Shown: positions 1 through 9,776 of the stretch, piece by piece | Numbering within the stretch: position 1 is the stretch's first letter | How the letters are laid out: every line of letters begins with the position of its first letter | From: Botryococcus braunii | Taxonomy: Eukaryota; Chlorophyta; Trebouxiophyceae | Assembly: GCA_002005505.1 (NCBI GenBank) | Contig: KV908442.1 | Coordinates: forward strand, 408,866-449,315 | DNA length: 40,450 nucleotides | Direction: 5' to 3' | Translations under genes and position numbers: made by a program | The notes under the pieces: generated by a model | What the model was told of the DNA's origin: nothing | Database searches by the model: none | The model's input: the letters and a program-made list of their open reading frames with translations, nothing else

Positions 1-180
1 CAACTTGCCATCATGCTCCACCGTATCTTTCGTGTAAACACTACAGGACGGTTGTTGCTACCCAAGCAGCCTAGCGCGTGTGCCCGTACGTGCTGCAAGG
101 CCCGCATGCGCATGTCCAGCACATAAGGCGCAGGCAGGCTAGCAGATGAACGAAACAACCAGAAACACCCCCCCCCCCCC

Positions 181-980
181 GGGCTGAGGCCCCGAGGGAC
201 TTGACTGTACAGCCGAAGAACGGAAAAACCGGAACAACCCGAAACAATTCCCCAGGCCCGAAGGGACTTGAGTGTACAGCGGAAGAACGTTGAGTGTACA
301 GCGGAAGAACGGAAAAACCGGAACAACTGGAAACCCCCCCCCCCCCCCCAAAAAAAAAGGCCCCAAAGGACTCGAGTGTACAGCAGAAGAACGGAGCAAC
401 CGGGAACACCCTCCCCAGGCTCCGATGGACTTTGAGTGTGCAGCGGAAGAACAGAACACCTGGAACAGCCGGAAACACCTCCCCCCACCACCGCCCCCCT
501 CTTATAGGGCCCCGAGGGACTTGAGTGTAGAACGGAAGAACGGAACAACCTGAAATATCCCCCCTTGACCCCAAGGGTTTTAATAAACAGCAGAAGAACG
601 GAACAACCGGAAGCACCCCCGCCCCCGCTCTAAGGCCCCAAAGGACCTGCGTGGACAGCGGAAGAATGGAACACCCCCCCCCCCCCCCCCCCCCCAAAAA
701 AAATTCACGCCCCGCGGGACTGGAGTGTACAGCGGAAGAACGGAACAACCGGTAAACACCCCCCCCCCCCCCCTCTTGCCCCAAAGGACTTAAGTGTACA
801 GGGGGAGAACACACCCCCCCCCCCCCCCCCCCCAGGCCCCAAGGGGCTTGAATATACAGCAGATGGCACTAAAGGCTTAGAAAGGAAGCGGAAGCTTCCT
901 CTCTAAGAATTTTAGCGGAATAGCAGAACAAATATATGTTCCGTTAGCATTCTCTCACAAACTCTCCGCATTAGGGGCCT
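181..980. repeat. C-tract minisatellite, copy 1, with conserved tail
   Basis: About ten diverged tandem units of roughly 60-80 bp. Each unit carries a core such as GTGTACAGCGGAAGAACGGA, then AACAACCGGAAACA, then a run of 8-20 C residues and a GGCCCCAAAGGACTTGA-like segment. After the last unit (about 840) comes a single-copy tail of about 130 bp with AGCAGATGGCACTAAAGGCT and ATTCTCTCACAAA. The same array and tail recur at 32416-32980 in the same orientation. Open frames across it, on either strand, encode low-complexity P/G/S-rich repeats and follow the DNA repeat, so I do not call a gene. Positions 1-180 hold nothing I recognise. Confidence 0.8.
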
Positions 981-1028
981 GGCGATGCATGCCAACAAAG
1001 CGTTTGGCATTCCAAAAGCAGTTTGTTT

Positions 1029-1031
<3 letters not shown>

Positions 1032-1092
<61 letters not shown>

Positions 1093-1170
1093 GCACGCAC
1101 GCACACACACAAACACACACACAACCACACACACAACCACACATGCCCACACACACGCACACACACGAGG
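1032..1170. repeat. (CA)n array at the left edge of the palindrome
   Basis: A nearly pure CA run followed by interrupted ACGC, AAACACAC and CCACAC steps. The flank to its right (about 1168-1235: GAGGACTCCCC, then TCGGACAGCT) recurs in inverted orientation beside the GT array at 15165-15240, and loosely beside the CA array at 26532-26590. The array therefore seems to travel with the repeat family. Confidence 0.8.
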
Positions 1171-1239
1171 ACTCCCCAAAGACCACTTGCGCGCACATCA
1201 AGCAGTCAACTACTTACACGTCGGACAGCTGCAAGTCGC

Positions 1240-2560
1240 AAACAAGATGCATCCAGACCATGCATAGGTGTTGAAAGTACGCATAGGGTTAAGATCCTTA
1301 CCCGGTTTGCACTGAGCATGAGTGCACTTATTTGCAAGGCGACTTGTCACCGTATCAGACAATTCCAACTACCAGCACATGCAACCCTTCCAAAAGAAAC
1401 AGCCAAAGCAGTGGATACTCCTTGCCACAAATATATCTCCAAGCACTCAACCTGCTTGTGACTGCCCTTTTACATCGCGAAGCCAAAATGTCAGAGGAAA
1501 TTGCCATCGGCACATACGCCACAATATATGCCTTCAAAGGCAAACACAAGTGTACTGGAGCCTCTGATACCCTAATTCAGTGAAACCCCTCTCCCGGTAG
1601 GGAACACAACCCTCACGGGGCTCGAAAGCCTTGCTGAATACATTACCCTATATAGATGGCAGAGTGGCTGAACGGCTCTGATCTGGGACTTCATTTCCAC
1701 TTATTCTTGCTTCCCCCGCCTCTAGGTGGAGCAACCACTGCAAGGCCCCAACATTGCACTCGCTGGCTGCCGGAAATACCCATGCATATGTCCAGTACAT
1801 GGCTAGCAACGCACGTTTCACCACGTATCACAAACCCTCCAAGCACTTTACCTGGCCAGGTCAAGTGCTTGGTACTGTGACCGCTTCAAAAATATCTCCC
1901 ATATGTGCACATCCGCTTGCGGATGCAAGTGAGGAGTTTCTTTCAAGCATTTACCATGCGTTACTTGTCAAACATCACAACCACAGCTCACGCACACCAT
2001 TCAACATCCTTGTCAAATCAACTGAAATTGTTTAAACGTGGTGGGCAGACAGACGCCAGAAACTCTAATGGCCTCAACATTGTCAAGTCCCCAACATCAA
2101 CAACTGCATCCTAGAAGATCGAAAACCCCAGTCTTGACACCAAACGGGTCCTCTACACGTACTGCACAGCAGGGCAGCAGCCCTTCAAAGCCGGCCAGAA
2201 ACGTTCCAAACCAACAATTGTTGCAACCAGGTAGGCAGAAATATTTTGCATTAATGCTTGCCGGTCGACCCTACTCCACAACATTTAAACTACCTGGCGA
2301 ACGAGAGCGCAGGAGTCGGCCAAGCCATTGACTCGGTCGTTCCAGTCAGCATAGCGTAGCATCATCAAACTACATTGTCCAATGTGAAACCGTCCAACCC
2401 TCTGAAGATGTCTCGGGCGCGGACATAACAAGATGCACACGCATACTGATGGCTTACGCCTTTTCAAACTCGACACAAAAGAATTACCAGGTGATGTAGC
2501 GGGGTATACAACAAGACAAATGCTCACAGAACTCAAAGTGTCCGTCACCATATGGTGACG
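1240..2560. repeat. Outer part of left palindrome arm, noncoding
   Basis: No convincing gene. The stretch 1300-2560 matches 26680-27990 in direct orientation; shared blocks include ACTACCAGCACAT, TGTCAGA followed by CGGCACATACG, CAACATCCTTGTCAAATCAA and TCAACAACTGCATCCTAGAAG. The part from about 1870 onward also matches 9130-9775 in inverted orientation; for example CAGGAGTCGGCCAAGCCATT here is the complement of the sequence near 9400-9422. Short open frames differ between copies and are not conserved as protein. Confidence 0.7.
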
Positions 2561-2563
2561 CAT

Positions 2564-3520
2564 TTAGCGAGGCCCATAGCAGGGAGGGATGCGGATATCT
2601 GGACTGAAAAACCAACTGGCATCATCGCGCGTATGGAGGTTCCAACACGTGCACGTGTGGAGAAGAGGTTCTGGATGGAACAGGTTGAAGGGCTGGTCCC
2701 ACCGAACCTTCATACCCACATGCAAGGGCGGGCACCAGTCACCAACACTGGTGCATGCGGGGCACAGGTGAAGATGCACGGGGGGAGGCGGGGGGCCGGA
2801 TGGCACCGCATGTCCTTCCCCTACCAGCGCCAGCAGATCCTCGGGTGCAAGCAACAATGTCAACAGTGTCCGCAACATCTCGTCGTCCTTGCCCCACGCC
2901 CAATTGATAGGGTGAACCTCAAGATAGGGCTCCCCATCACCACCAAGGCTTCTCAACTCGAAGTTCAGACCATGAAAACTGCAAGAATCATCATCATCAA
3001 CCCAGCATAGGCGCATGCCCGCTTGGACGAGAGATCCACAATGAAACATGGATACTGGCCTGGCAGCACAGCGACCAGCTCCAGAAACGCGATCTAAATG
3101 TCGAACAAAGACAACCCCGTTACTGTCTTTGAAGCCAAAGCTAAGGAAACCTGAATCGAAAATAACAGACTCCGTATGATGGTCAATCGTGCTGTCCAGA
3201 GGCTCCCCAGTCTCCAGGCTGACAGACCTACAGAAGCGCCTTAAGAGGGTGGAGGTCCAGAGGAGCTGCTGCAGGCTCAGGGCACAAGTGCACTGAACAT
3301 GTGGCCTGTAGCCCCTCAAGCAATCCACATCCTTGAACCACTCCTTAAGGACACCGAGGCACAGGCTGGAGGAGGCTGCCAGTTTTGCAAGCTTTTTGAG
3401 CGGGAGCGGAGAGATGATAATCCTGACCAGGTCATCAGGCAGCTCTGGTGGTGGCGCAGGCTGGGACTGAGGCACAGGCTGAAGGGGGGCGCTCCATCGG
3501 GTTCTGTGCTGGGGCGCCAT
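2564..3520 (-). CDS. F-box-like protein, left palindrome arm
   Basis: An uninterrupted 318-residue reading frame ending in TAA. The start is the ATG at 3520 (MAPQ...), whose position is shared with the copies starting at 8167, 28937 and 29881; an in-frame ATG at 3559 would add 13 residues. Residues about 28-60 (ELPDDLVRIII...LPLKKLAKLAASSSLCL) fit the F-box pattern of an LP start, hydrophobic spacing, then L-x-x-L-A-x-x-S. F-box proteins usually recruit substrates to SCF ubiquitin ligases, but that role here is inference. After it come a conserved C/S/L-rich block, a region (about 112-190) that differs strongly from the right-arm copy, and a highly conserved C-terminal third with a five-proline run, a CPAC pair and a CTC motif that could bind metal. 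It is transcribed away from the palindrome centre. There are no introns in the frame, unlike the truncated copies, which break at a possible splice donor. The C-terminal domain is unknown to me. Confidence 0.72.
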   Translation of the reverse strand: MAPQHRTRWSAPLQPVPQSQPAPPPELPDDLVRIIISPLPLKKLAKLAASSSLCLGVLKEWFKDVDCLRGYRPHVQCTCALSLQQLLWTSTLLRRFCRSVSLETGEPLDSTIDHHTESVIFDSGFLSFGFKDSNGVVFVRHLDRVSGAGRCAARPVSMFHCGSLVQAGMRLCWVDDDDSCSFHGLNFELRSLGGDGEPYLEVHPINWAWGKDDEMLRTLLTLLLAPEDLLALVGEGHAVPSGPPPPPVHLHLCPACTSVGDWCPPLHVGMKVRWDQPFNLFHPEPLLHTCTCWNLHTRDDASWFFSPDIRIPPCYGPR

Positions 3521-3574
3521 GTTCTGCAGGTACAGACACCTTCTCAATCTCCATCTCATTCCTCCCAAGGACAC

Positions 3575-4400
3575 CTCTTCCCCTCACAAGCTTGGCCCAT
3601 TAGGAACTCCCGGTCTACAACTCAACACACACTGACCACAACGCCCCACCCGGATTCGGTCCAAACCCCGGATTATGACCCAAAAAACATTATCCAAAAA
3701 CGAAGTATGCCCTAGTTAGAGCAAGAAAAAACGATGTGACAAGGAAGGTAGCAAGGGGAGCGGCATGACAAAGGAAAGGACTATGTGTGCCAAAAGAACA
3801 TGCGCAGAAGAGATGGGGGGAGGAGGGGAAAAGTAATTCCAATGAATTCATCGGCTAAAATTGTGGTAAGCATACAAAAGAGGTCCCTGGCTTATTCATT
3901 TGATTAAGGTGCAAACGTGTACACTGATTTACAGTCAATCTCAATTCTTCAGCAGTGTGTTTTTGGTGCGGGATACCCCTGGACTAATCGAGCTCATTCA
4001 AGTGCGCCTATATCGATGGTTACTGAAATTGAACGATCGAGCCGTGCATATTCGAGTGAAATGCATAACGAGGCATAAACGAGCAAAACTCCTAGCCATT
4101 TCCAGCGTTGTTTATTTTCCAGATTCCTGGTTGACTAGCCTTCCCAAACATGGGGAACACCAGAACTTCAACAACGTATAAACACAACATGTTCCTTCTT
4201 AGTTTAGCCATCCTTCCCTCCTACAAGCCAGATGACTGGGAAGAAACGGGTTGGCTCGAGGTGAGGTGAGACTTTAGTTGCCTCACTGTTAATGCATCTA
4301 AAACTGCTCAAGCAGCTTCAGCAGCGTGTCAAGATCAGACTATGCAAATAAGAATCAAGTTCCAGAGACACTAGTCTTTCCTCCTTCAGCCAAAATGGAT
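3575..4400. repeat. Spacer block of the left arm
   Basis: The stretch between the full and truncated F-box-like copies. Its core (about 3890-4190) is repeated at 29080-29400 (direct), 7061-7400 (inverted) and in part at 14850-14925 (inverted). In the two direct copies a plus-strand frame keeps almost the same peptide (DTPGLIEL, LYRWLL, LLAISSVVYFP), but without a good ATG. The inverted copy keeps only the C-terminal part (AISSVAYYPGSRLTSL). It may be a coding remnant or simply a conserved repeat; I call no gene. Confidence 0.6.
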
Positions 4401-4404
4401 GTTT

Positions 4405-4677
4405 CTAAATAAAATGCTCTTCTATTCTCACAGACACACGTCCTCCCTGGACATGCACCTTCATCTTTTCATCTTTGTGAGGGCAAAGTGAACACAGCTT
4501 CACCTTCAGAACAGTGAGGCACAGGCTGTAGGAGGCTGCCAGCATCGCTTGCATTCTGTGCCACAGCCTAAAGATGATCGTCCTGACCTTGTCATGTGGC
4601 AGCTCTGGTGCAGGATGATACTGAGGCACAGGCTGGAGGAGGGCGCTCCTCCACTGGGTTCTCCGCAGGGCCACCAT
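4405..4677 (-). pseudogene. Truncated F-box-like gene, N-terminal part only
   Basis: A frame of about 90 residues. Its first 56 or so residues (TQWRSALLQPVPQ, then ELPHDKVRTIIF, ending SLCLTVLK) match the N-terminus and F-box of the full copies. Similarity stops right after VLK; the next bases are GTGAAGC and the frame continues with unrelated residues to a stop. The break falls at the same codon in the fragments at 6641-6937 and 29666-29881. This suggests either an exon followed by its intron or a shared ancestral truncation. The F-box here is also degraded (RLWHRMQAM in place of the usual LPL...LAKL). It is probably nonfunctional on its own; expression as a spliced exon cannot be excluded. 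Confidence 0.6.
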
Positions 4678-4739
4678 CTTCTGCAGGTACAGACACCTTC
4701 TTAACCTCCCTCTAATCCTCACAAGGACACCTCTCCCTC

Positions 4740-6590
4740 TCAAGCTTGCACATTAGGAAGTTTTGTGATATGACCCAAAAATGCATTATGCACCCACGGG
4801 CCCCCACAAGCTTCCAAAAGCCAAAGTTGCAAGCGGAAAAACAAGAGCTGCCAAAAAGGAAGAGTCAAAGGTCATAAACTCGCAACATACGTTTTGATAG
4901 ATGCAACAAAATGTACACTTTTGTTGAATAGGTAGGTCAAGGGGGAACCTCGTGTTACCAAGGTCTCAGTCGTGACGACTCAAAAGAGACAATCTTTGTG
5001 CCACACATGACAAGCGTGGGAAGAACGTTGAATAGCCTGCCACCTGGGACACTTCCAAAATGCTCTAGCATTGCGTCGAACAGTTCGGGTACTACCCGTC
5101 ACAAACCCTGGTCACGTACAAACTTCGCAAGCCAGGGGCTCCTAAATATCATGAACACCTGATTAAGATGAAAAGCCATTGTGCCCCCCAAACTGGCTTT
5201 GCCGCCTTACAGGCCAACTTCCTGTCGTACAGTTTTTTTGGACATACCGCAGGCCTTACTCAGACGTTACATTGGACGAAGGCAATCTTTCGAAAGATGT
5301 AAATTCAAAGGGTTCAGCAACCGAAGTTTGAATCAAGAGACCCACCAGATTTCCCGATCGAGTACGCACTCTCCCCGTTTGACGAGCTCGGTGGCGGCGT
5401 CGATCTGCGTTCCCACCGCCTCAGCCCGTGCCCCCGATGACTGAGGCTCAAACCTTTCAAGACTGGTGGAAGGGAGATGTCCTGCAAGATGTAAGATCCT
5501 CCGGACTGCTTCCCGTCTGGCTAAACCGATTCGTCCTGAGTCCTGACGAGTGGACCACTGGCAGTGGACCAATGCTAGTGGTAGACTAGGATGTCATGAC
5601 CATTCTATCGATTGAGGTGGGCACCAGGGCGTTCCTCACCACATATGATTTATACGAGGTTCTCCTTCAAGCTCGTTCGTGTGGAGCATCACTTGCCTAG
5701 CAGTACAACATGTACGGCAGCAATTTAAGCATCTGTATATTGCGGTCGGGGGGAGAGTCTCGGGTACCCGGGGAGACATTGCTGGCAGCAATATTTCCTG
5801 TCCTACATCTTGTACTGCCGGGCAACTGAAGAACAGATGATGCTCTTCACCTAACGAGCTCCAAGGAGAACCTCGTGCAAATGATCTGATGATGAGGGAC
5901 GCCCTGGTGTCCACCTCCATCGATGGAATGGCCATGACGTCCTAGTCTACCACTGCCATTGGTCCACTGGTTAGGACTCGGGAGAAATCGGTGCAGCCAG
6001 ACGGGAAGGAGTCTTAAGGATCTTACATTTTACAGGACATCTCCCTTCCACTAGTGTTAAAATTATTAATCTCCGTTATCGTGGGCAAGGGCTGAGGCGG
6101 TAGCAACGCAGATCGACGCCGCCGCCGAGCTTGTCACGGGGAGAATGTCTACCCGATGGGGACATCTGGTGGGTGTCTTAATTCAAACTTCTTTTCATGA
6201 CGCCCTTATGTGTACATCTTTTGGAATATTGGATGCGTCCACTGTAACGTGCGAGTATGGCTTGCGGTTTGTCCTGTACTGCAGAAAGTTGGCCTGCCAC
6301 CCGGTAAGGAAACCTTGGGGTACACGATGGCTATCATCTTTGTGAGATTTTCATGTGCTGTAAAAGCCCCTGACTTTCGAAGTCTGTCCGTAGCCAGGAT
6401 TTGTGACGGGTAGTAACCGAAACTGTTCGGCGCAGTGCTGGACCATTTTGTAGGTGTCCCAGGTGATAGACTCGTCAAAATTCTTCCCATGCATGGCATT
6501 TGTGACCCAAAGTTTGGTCTCTTTTGAGTCGTTCATGGGCGAGACCTCAATAATGGGAGGCTCCGCCATGACCTACGTGGGTCACATTGC
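4740..6590. repeat. Core of palindrome copy 1
   Basis: The centre of symmetry is near 5745. Flanking blocks are inverted copies: around 5560-5650 and 5895-5985 (GTGGACCA, GATGTCATGACCATTCTATCG against CGATGGAATGGCCATGACGTC), around 5480-5560 and 5965-6050, and 4970-5200 against 6290-6560. The whole core recurs at 29960-32075. The minus-strand frame at 6206-6569, and the matching plus-strand sequence near 4975-5150, share broken peptides (DSKET, then WVT or VPH, then PGT). That could be the ruin of a gene, but no frame is intact in both arms, so I call none. Confidence 0.65.
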
Positions 6591-6640
6591 AATACTTCCT
6601 AATGTGCCAGGATTTTGAGGGAGAGGTATCCTTGGAAGGA

Positions 6641-6937
6641 ATGAGATGGATGTTGAGAAGGTATCTGTACATGCAGAAGAGTGCGCCCGAGCTGAGAACC
6701 CGGTGGAAGAGCGCCCTCCTCCAGCCTGTGCCTCAGTCCCAGCCCGTACCTACACCGCAGCTGCCTCATGACAAGGTCAGGACGATCATCTTTAGCCTGC
6801 GGCTCACAACGCTGGCAATTCTGGCAGCCTCCTCCAGCCTGTGCCTCGGTGTTCTGAAGGTGAAGCTGATTTCATTTTGCTCTCACAAAATTTACATGAT
6901 CAAGGTGCATGTCTGGGGAGAGCATGTGTGTCTGTGA
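6641..6937 (+). pseudogene. Truncated F-box-like gene, right arm
   Basis: The mirror partner of the fragment at 4405-4677, on the opposite strand. From the ATG at 6641 (MRWMLRRYLY) the frame runs through RTRWKSALLQPVPQSQPVP and an F-box-like segment (LPHDKVRTIIFSL...LAASSSLCLGVLK). It then leaves the family consensus at the same codon as the other fragments, followed by GTGAAGC and unrelated residues to a TGA. An earlier in-frame ATG lies at 6602. The F-box segment is better preserved than in the left-arm fragment. It could be a first exon whose partner is lost or not recognised. Confidence 0.6.
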
Positions 6938-7060
6938 GCACAGATGAACAGTTAATTCAAGAGCATCCATTTTTGGCTCAAAGGGGAAAGAATGGAGTCT
7001 GTTGAACTCAACTCTTATTTGCATATGCTGCTGAGCTTGAATGAACGCAGCTGAAGCAGC

Positions 7061-7400
7061 TTAACAACTTTCAGCAAATAAAGCAGTGTGGCATGTAAAG
7101 CGGTCATCTCGAGCCAATGTACCTTCCTTTGTCATGCCAAACATTTTTTCCCAGTCAACCTGCTTGTAGGTGGGAATGATAGCTGAATAAGGAAGGAACA
7201 CATTGTATAATGCGTAGTTGGAAAAAAGTTGCAGTTCCCCATGTATGGAAAGACTAGTCAACCTGGAACCTGGATAATAAGCAACGCTGGAAATGGCTGG
7301 GAGTTGACATTCTGTTTGACAATGCAAGGCTCTATGGTTCAATTTAACCATCGATACAGGCGAACATTATTGAGGTGGATTAGTCCAGAGGCATCCTGCG
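7061..7400. repeat. Inverted copy of the arm spacer block
   Basis: Matches 3890-4190 in inverted orientation; for example, the stretch near 7250-7300 reading CTAGTCAACCTGGAACCTGG and then GGAAATGGCTGG is the complement of the 4087-4145 region. The minus-strand reading keeps the peptide AISSVAYYPGS. No start codon or full-length frame supports a gene. Confidence 0.6.
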
Positions 7401-8060
7401 ACAGAAACACAGTTGCTGACCGATGGCCTCCTGAAGAATTGAGATTGACTTTTGATCGTACAAATATGCACGTTATTCAAACTAATTAGCCAGAGCCCAC
7501 TTTTAGTATGCTTGCCTTAATTGTAGCTGACAAATTTATAAAACTAATTTCTCCGCTTGTCCCCCCCCCCCCCCTTTCTTCCACGCATGTCCTTTGGTGC
7601 AAATGTACCTTCCTTTGTTATGCCGTTCCTCTTGCCCCCTTCCTTGTCACATCGTTGTTTCGTGGTCTAAGTAGGGAATAATTCAATTTTGGTTGATGTT
7701 GTTGGGTCATATTCCATTTTTGGGTCTTTGATTCAGGGTGAGGGCTGGCGCTCAATGTGTGTGAGTTGAAGACAGGGTATTCCGAATGGGCCAAGCGTGA
7801 GAGGGAGGGATATCGTGCGCCAGAAACACAGTTGCTGACCGATGGCCTGGTGGAGAGACCGCTTCAGTATGCTTGCCACAATTGCAGCTAACAAAACTTA
7901 TTAAACTTATCGCTCCCCTCTCCCCCCCCCCCCTCTCTCCCGCGCAAGTGCTTTGATGCACATGTCCCTTCCTTCTTCATGCCGTTCCCCTCCCCCCCCC
8001 CCCCCCCGTCCTTGTCATATATATTGCCAGTTCTTTCATTGCTCTAACCAGGGCAAAATT
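7397..8060. repeat. Tandem duplication with C tracts in the right arm
   Basis: Two diverged copies of about 250 bp. Each begins with AGAAACACAGTTGCTGACCG (near 7400 and 7818) and continues through GCTTGCC, AATTG and AGCT to poly-C runs (7561 and 7924), then a CCTTCCTT and ATGCCGTTCC block. The left arm has only one counterpart (near 3770-3900), so the duplication arose within the right arm. No gene seen. Confidence 0.6.
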
Positions 8061-8166
8061 CATTTTCATATGGGAAAACTTCCTAATGGCGTAAGGTTAG
8101 GAAGTAGAGGTGTCCTTGAGAGGAATTAGCTGAGGGAGGTTGAGAAGGTGTCTGTACCTGCAGAGG

Positions 8167-9120
8167 ATGGCGCCCCAGCGGAGTTCACGGTGGAAGAGCA
8201 CCCTCCTCCAGCCTGTGCCTCAGTCGGAGCCTGTACCTGCACCAGAGCTGCCTGATGACATGGTCTCAATTATCATCTATTGGCTCCCGCTCACAAAGCT
8301 CGCAAAACTGGCAGCCTCCTCCCGCCTGTGCCTCCGCGTCCTGAAGTGGCGTTTCCAGGATGTGGATTGGTTGAGGGGCTACAGGCCGCGCTCCCGGTGT
8401 ACTTGTGCCCTCAGCCTGCAGCAGCTCCTCTGGATTTCCACGCTGGTGAGGCGCTTCTGTAGGGGCCTCAGCCTGGAGACTGGGGAGCCCCTGGACAGCA
8501 TGAAGGAGCGGGCCAGGTATCATCATGCGGAGGTCACTTCTGTCCGTCAAGGTGTGCTTAAATTTAACGTTGACAATACGAGTTGGAACGACAAACCCGT
8601 TCCTGGAGATGGGCGCTGTGGGGTCTTTACCTCATCGGTGTTCCATTGCGGATCTCGTGTCCGAGCGAGCATGCGCTTGTACTGGAAGGATCGTAATACA
8701 AATGCTGACCGTGCTCTGAATTTCGAGTTGAGATGTGTTGGTGGTGATGGGAAGGCCTTTCTTGAGGTTCACCCTGTCAATTGGGCGTGGGGCATGGACG
8801 ATGAGATGTTGCAGACACTGTTTTCCTTGTTGCTTGCGCCCGAGGATCTGCTGGCGCTGGTAGGGGAAGGACATGCGGTGCCATCCGGCCCCCCGCCTCC
8901 CCCCGTGCATCTTCACCTGTGCCCCGTATGCACCAGTGCTAAGGCATGGCCCCACGCCGTGAATGATGGTGTGAAGGTCCGGTGGGACCAGCCCTTCAAT
9001 CTGTTCCATCCCGAACCTCTTTTCCCCACTTGTACATGTTGGGACCTTCATACCCGCGATGTTTCCTGGTGGGTGTCACGCCCAGATATTCCCATCCCAC
9101 CCTGCTACGGGCCTTACTGA
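8167..9120 (+). CDS. F-box-like protein, right palindrome arm
   Basis: An intact 317-residue frame from the ATG at 8167 to a TGA at 9118-9120. Residues 28-60 form the F-box-like segment (LPDDMVSIIIYWLPLTKL, then AASSRLCL). Residues 76-110 (CTCALSLQQLLW...SLETGEPLD) are nearly identical to the left-arm protein. Residues 112-190 are strongly divergent. Residues 200-317 are again highly conserved, with VNWAWG, the block EDLLALVGEGHAVPSG, five prolines, the pair C252/C255, the pair C289/C291 and the ending CYGP. It is transcribed outward, mirroring the gene at 2564-3520. Both frames surviving intact despite arm divergence suggests selection on the protein or recent gene conversion. An adaptor role in ubiquitin ligation is inference from the F-box alone; the C-terminal part is unrecognised. 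No TATA box or splice site decides the start; ATG 8167 is chosen because the family aligns there. Confidence 0.75.
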   Translation: MAPQRSSRWKSTLLQPVPQSEPVPAPELPDDMVSIIIYWLPLTKLAKLAASSRLCLRVLKWRFQDVDWLRGYRPRSRCTCALSLQQLLWISTLVRRFCRGLSLETGEPLDSMKERARYHHAEVTSVRQGVLKFNVDNTSWNDKPVPGDGRCGVFTSSVFHCGSRVRASMRLYWKDRNTNADRALNFELRCVGGDGKAFLEVHPVNWAWGMDDEMLQTLFSLLLAPEDLLALVGEGHAVPSGPPPPPVHLHLCPVCTSAKAWPHAVNDGVKVRWDQPFNLFHPEPLFPTCTCWDLHTRDVSWWVSRPDIPIPPCYGPY

Positions 9121-9776
9121 ATGTATCACCATAGGGTGATTGTCATTTTGGGTCATGTAGCAGCGGTCTTTGTTGCATCCCCCGTACAGCACCTTGGTTC
9201 GGGAGAAGTACCAGGCGTGGTAATTCTCGCACAGTGAGTTTGGAAATGCACCAGTCATGAGTGTGCATTTGCATCTTGCCTTATCCACGCCAGAGACATC
9301 TTACAGTGCTCGAGCATAGCTTGCTCTTTCAATGTCACATTGGACAATGTACATTGAATATGTCAATGTATGCGAATCTATGCTGACCAAAGAGACAAAG
9401 TCAATGGCTTGGCCGACTCCTGTGTTCTCACTTGACAGAGACGTTTAAAGTTGCGCAGTGGTGTCGACCAGAAAGCATCTCTGCCGACGCTGGTTGCTTT
9501 CTGGGAATGTTTGTGCAGCACTTGCGGAGATCTTGCCATTACTTGCCATTACAGTTTCCGGCGCTTGGCTGCCCACCACGTTAAAAGCAGAGTCGGTCGA
9601 TTCCGACACGGATGTGGAATGGTGGACATGAGCTGTGGTTGTGATCTTTGAAAGTAATGCATGGTGACACCTTGACAAGAAGTTCGCCACAAGAACTATG
9701 ACTGGTAGATCCTCACTTCATCCGGAGACGGATTTGCAGATGTGGGAGGTGGTTTTGACACGGTTTCAGTACTAGC

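Larger units (their letters stand above)
1870..9775. repeat. Large diverged palindrome carrying F-box-like genes (copy 1)
   Basis: The left arm (about 1870-5730) and right arm (about 5760-9775) are inverted copies of each other. Paired landmarks are: outer noncoding blocks 1870-2560 and 9130-9775; full F-box-like genes 2564-3520 and 8167-9120; a second conserved block 3900-4190 and 7061-7400; truncated F-box-like fragments 4405-4677 and 6641-6937; and core blocks 4970-5700 and 5810-6570. The sums of paired coordinates stay near 11.3-11.7 kb, as expected for one palindrome with small indels. Dinucleotide arrays lie outside both arms: CA on the left, GT on the right, hence mirror-symmetric. The arms are clearly diverged by eye. 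No transposase or recombinase was recognised. A related copy lies at 26451-32075. Confidence 0.8.

Noticed and set aside
71..814. Long minus-strand frame with repeated SSAVHSSP-like peptides
   Set aside because: It only mirrors the DNA minisatellite; poly-C runs give Gly runs, unit lengths vary out of frame, and the second copy (32416-32980) does not keep the frame.
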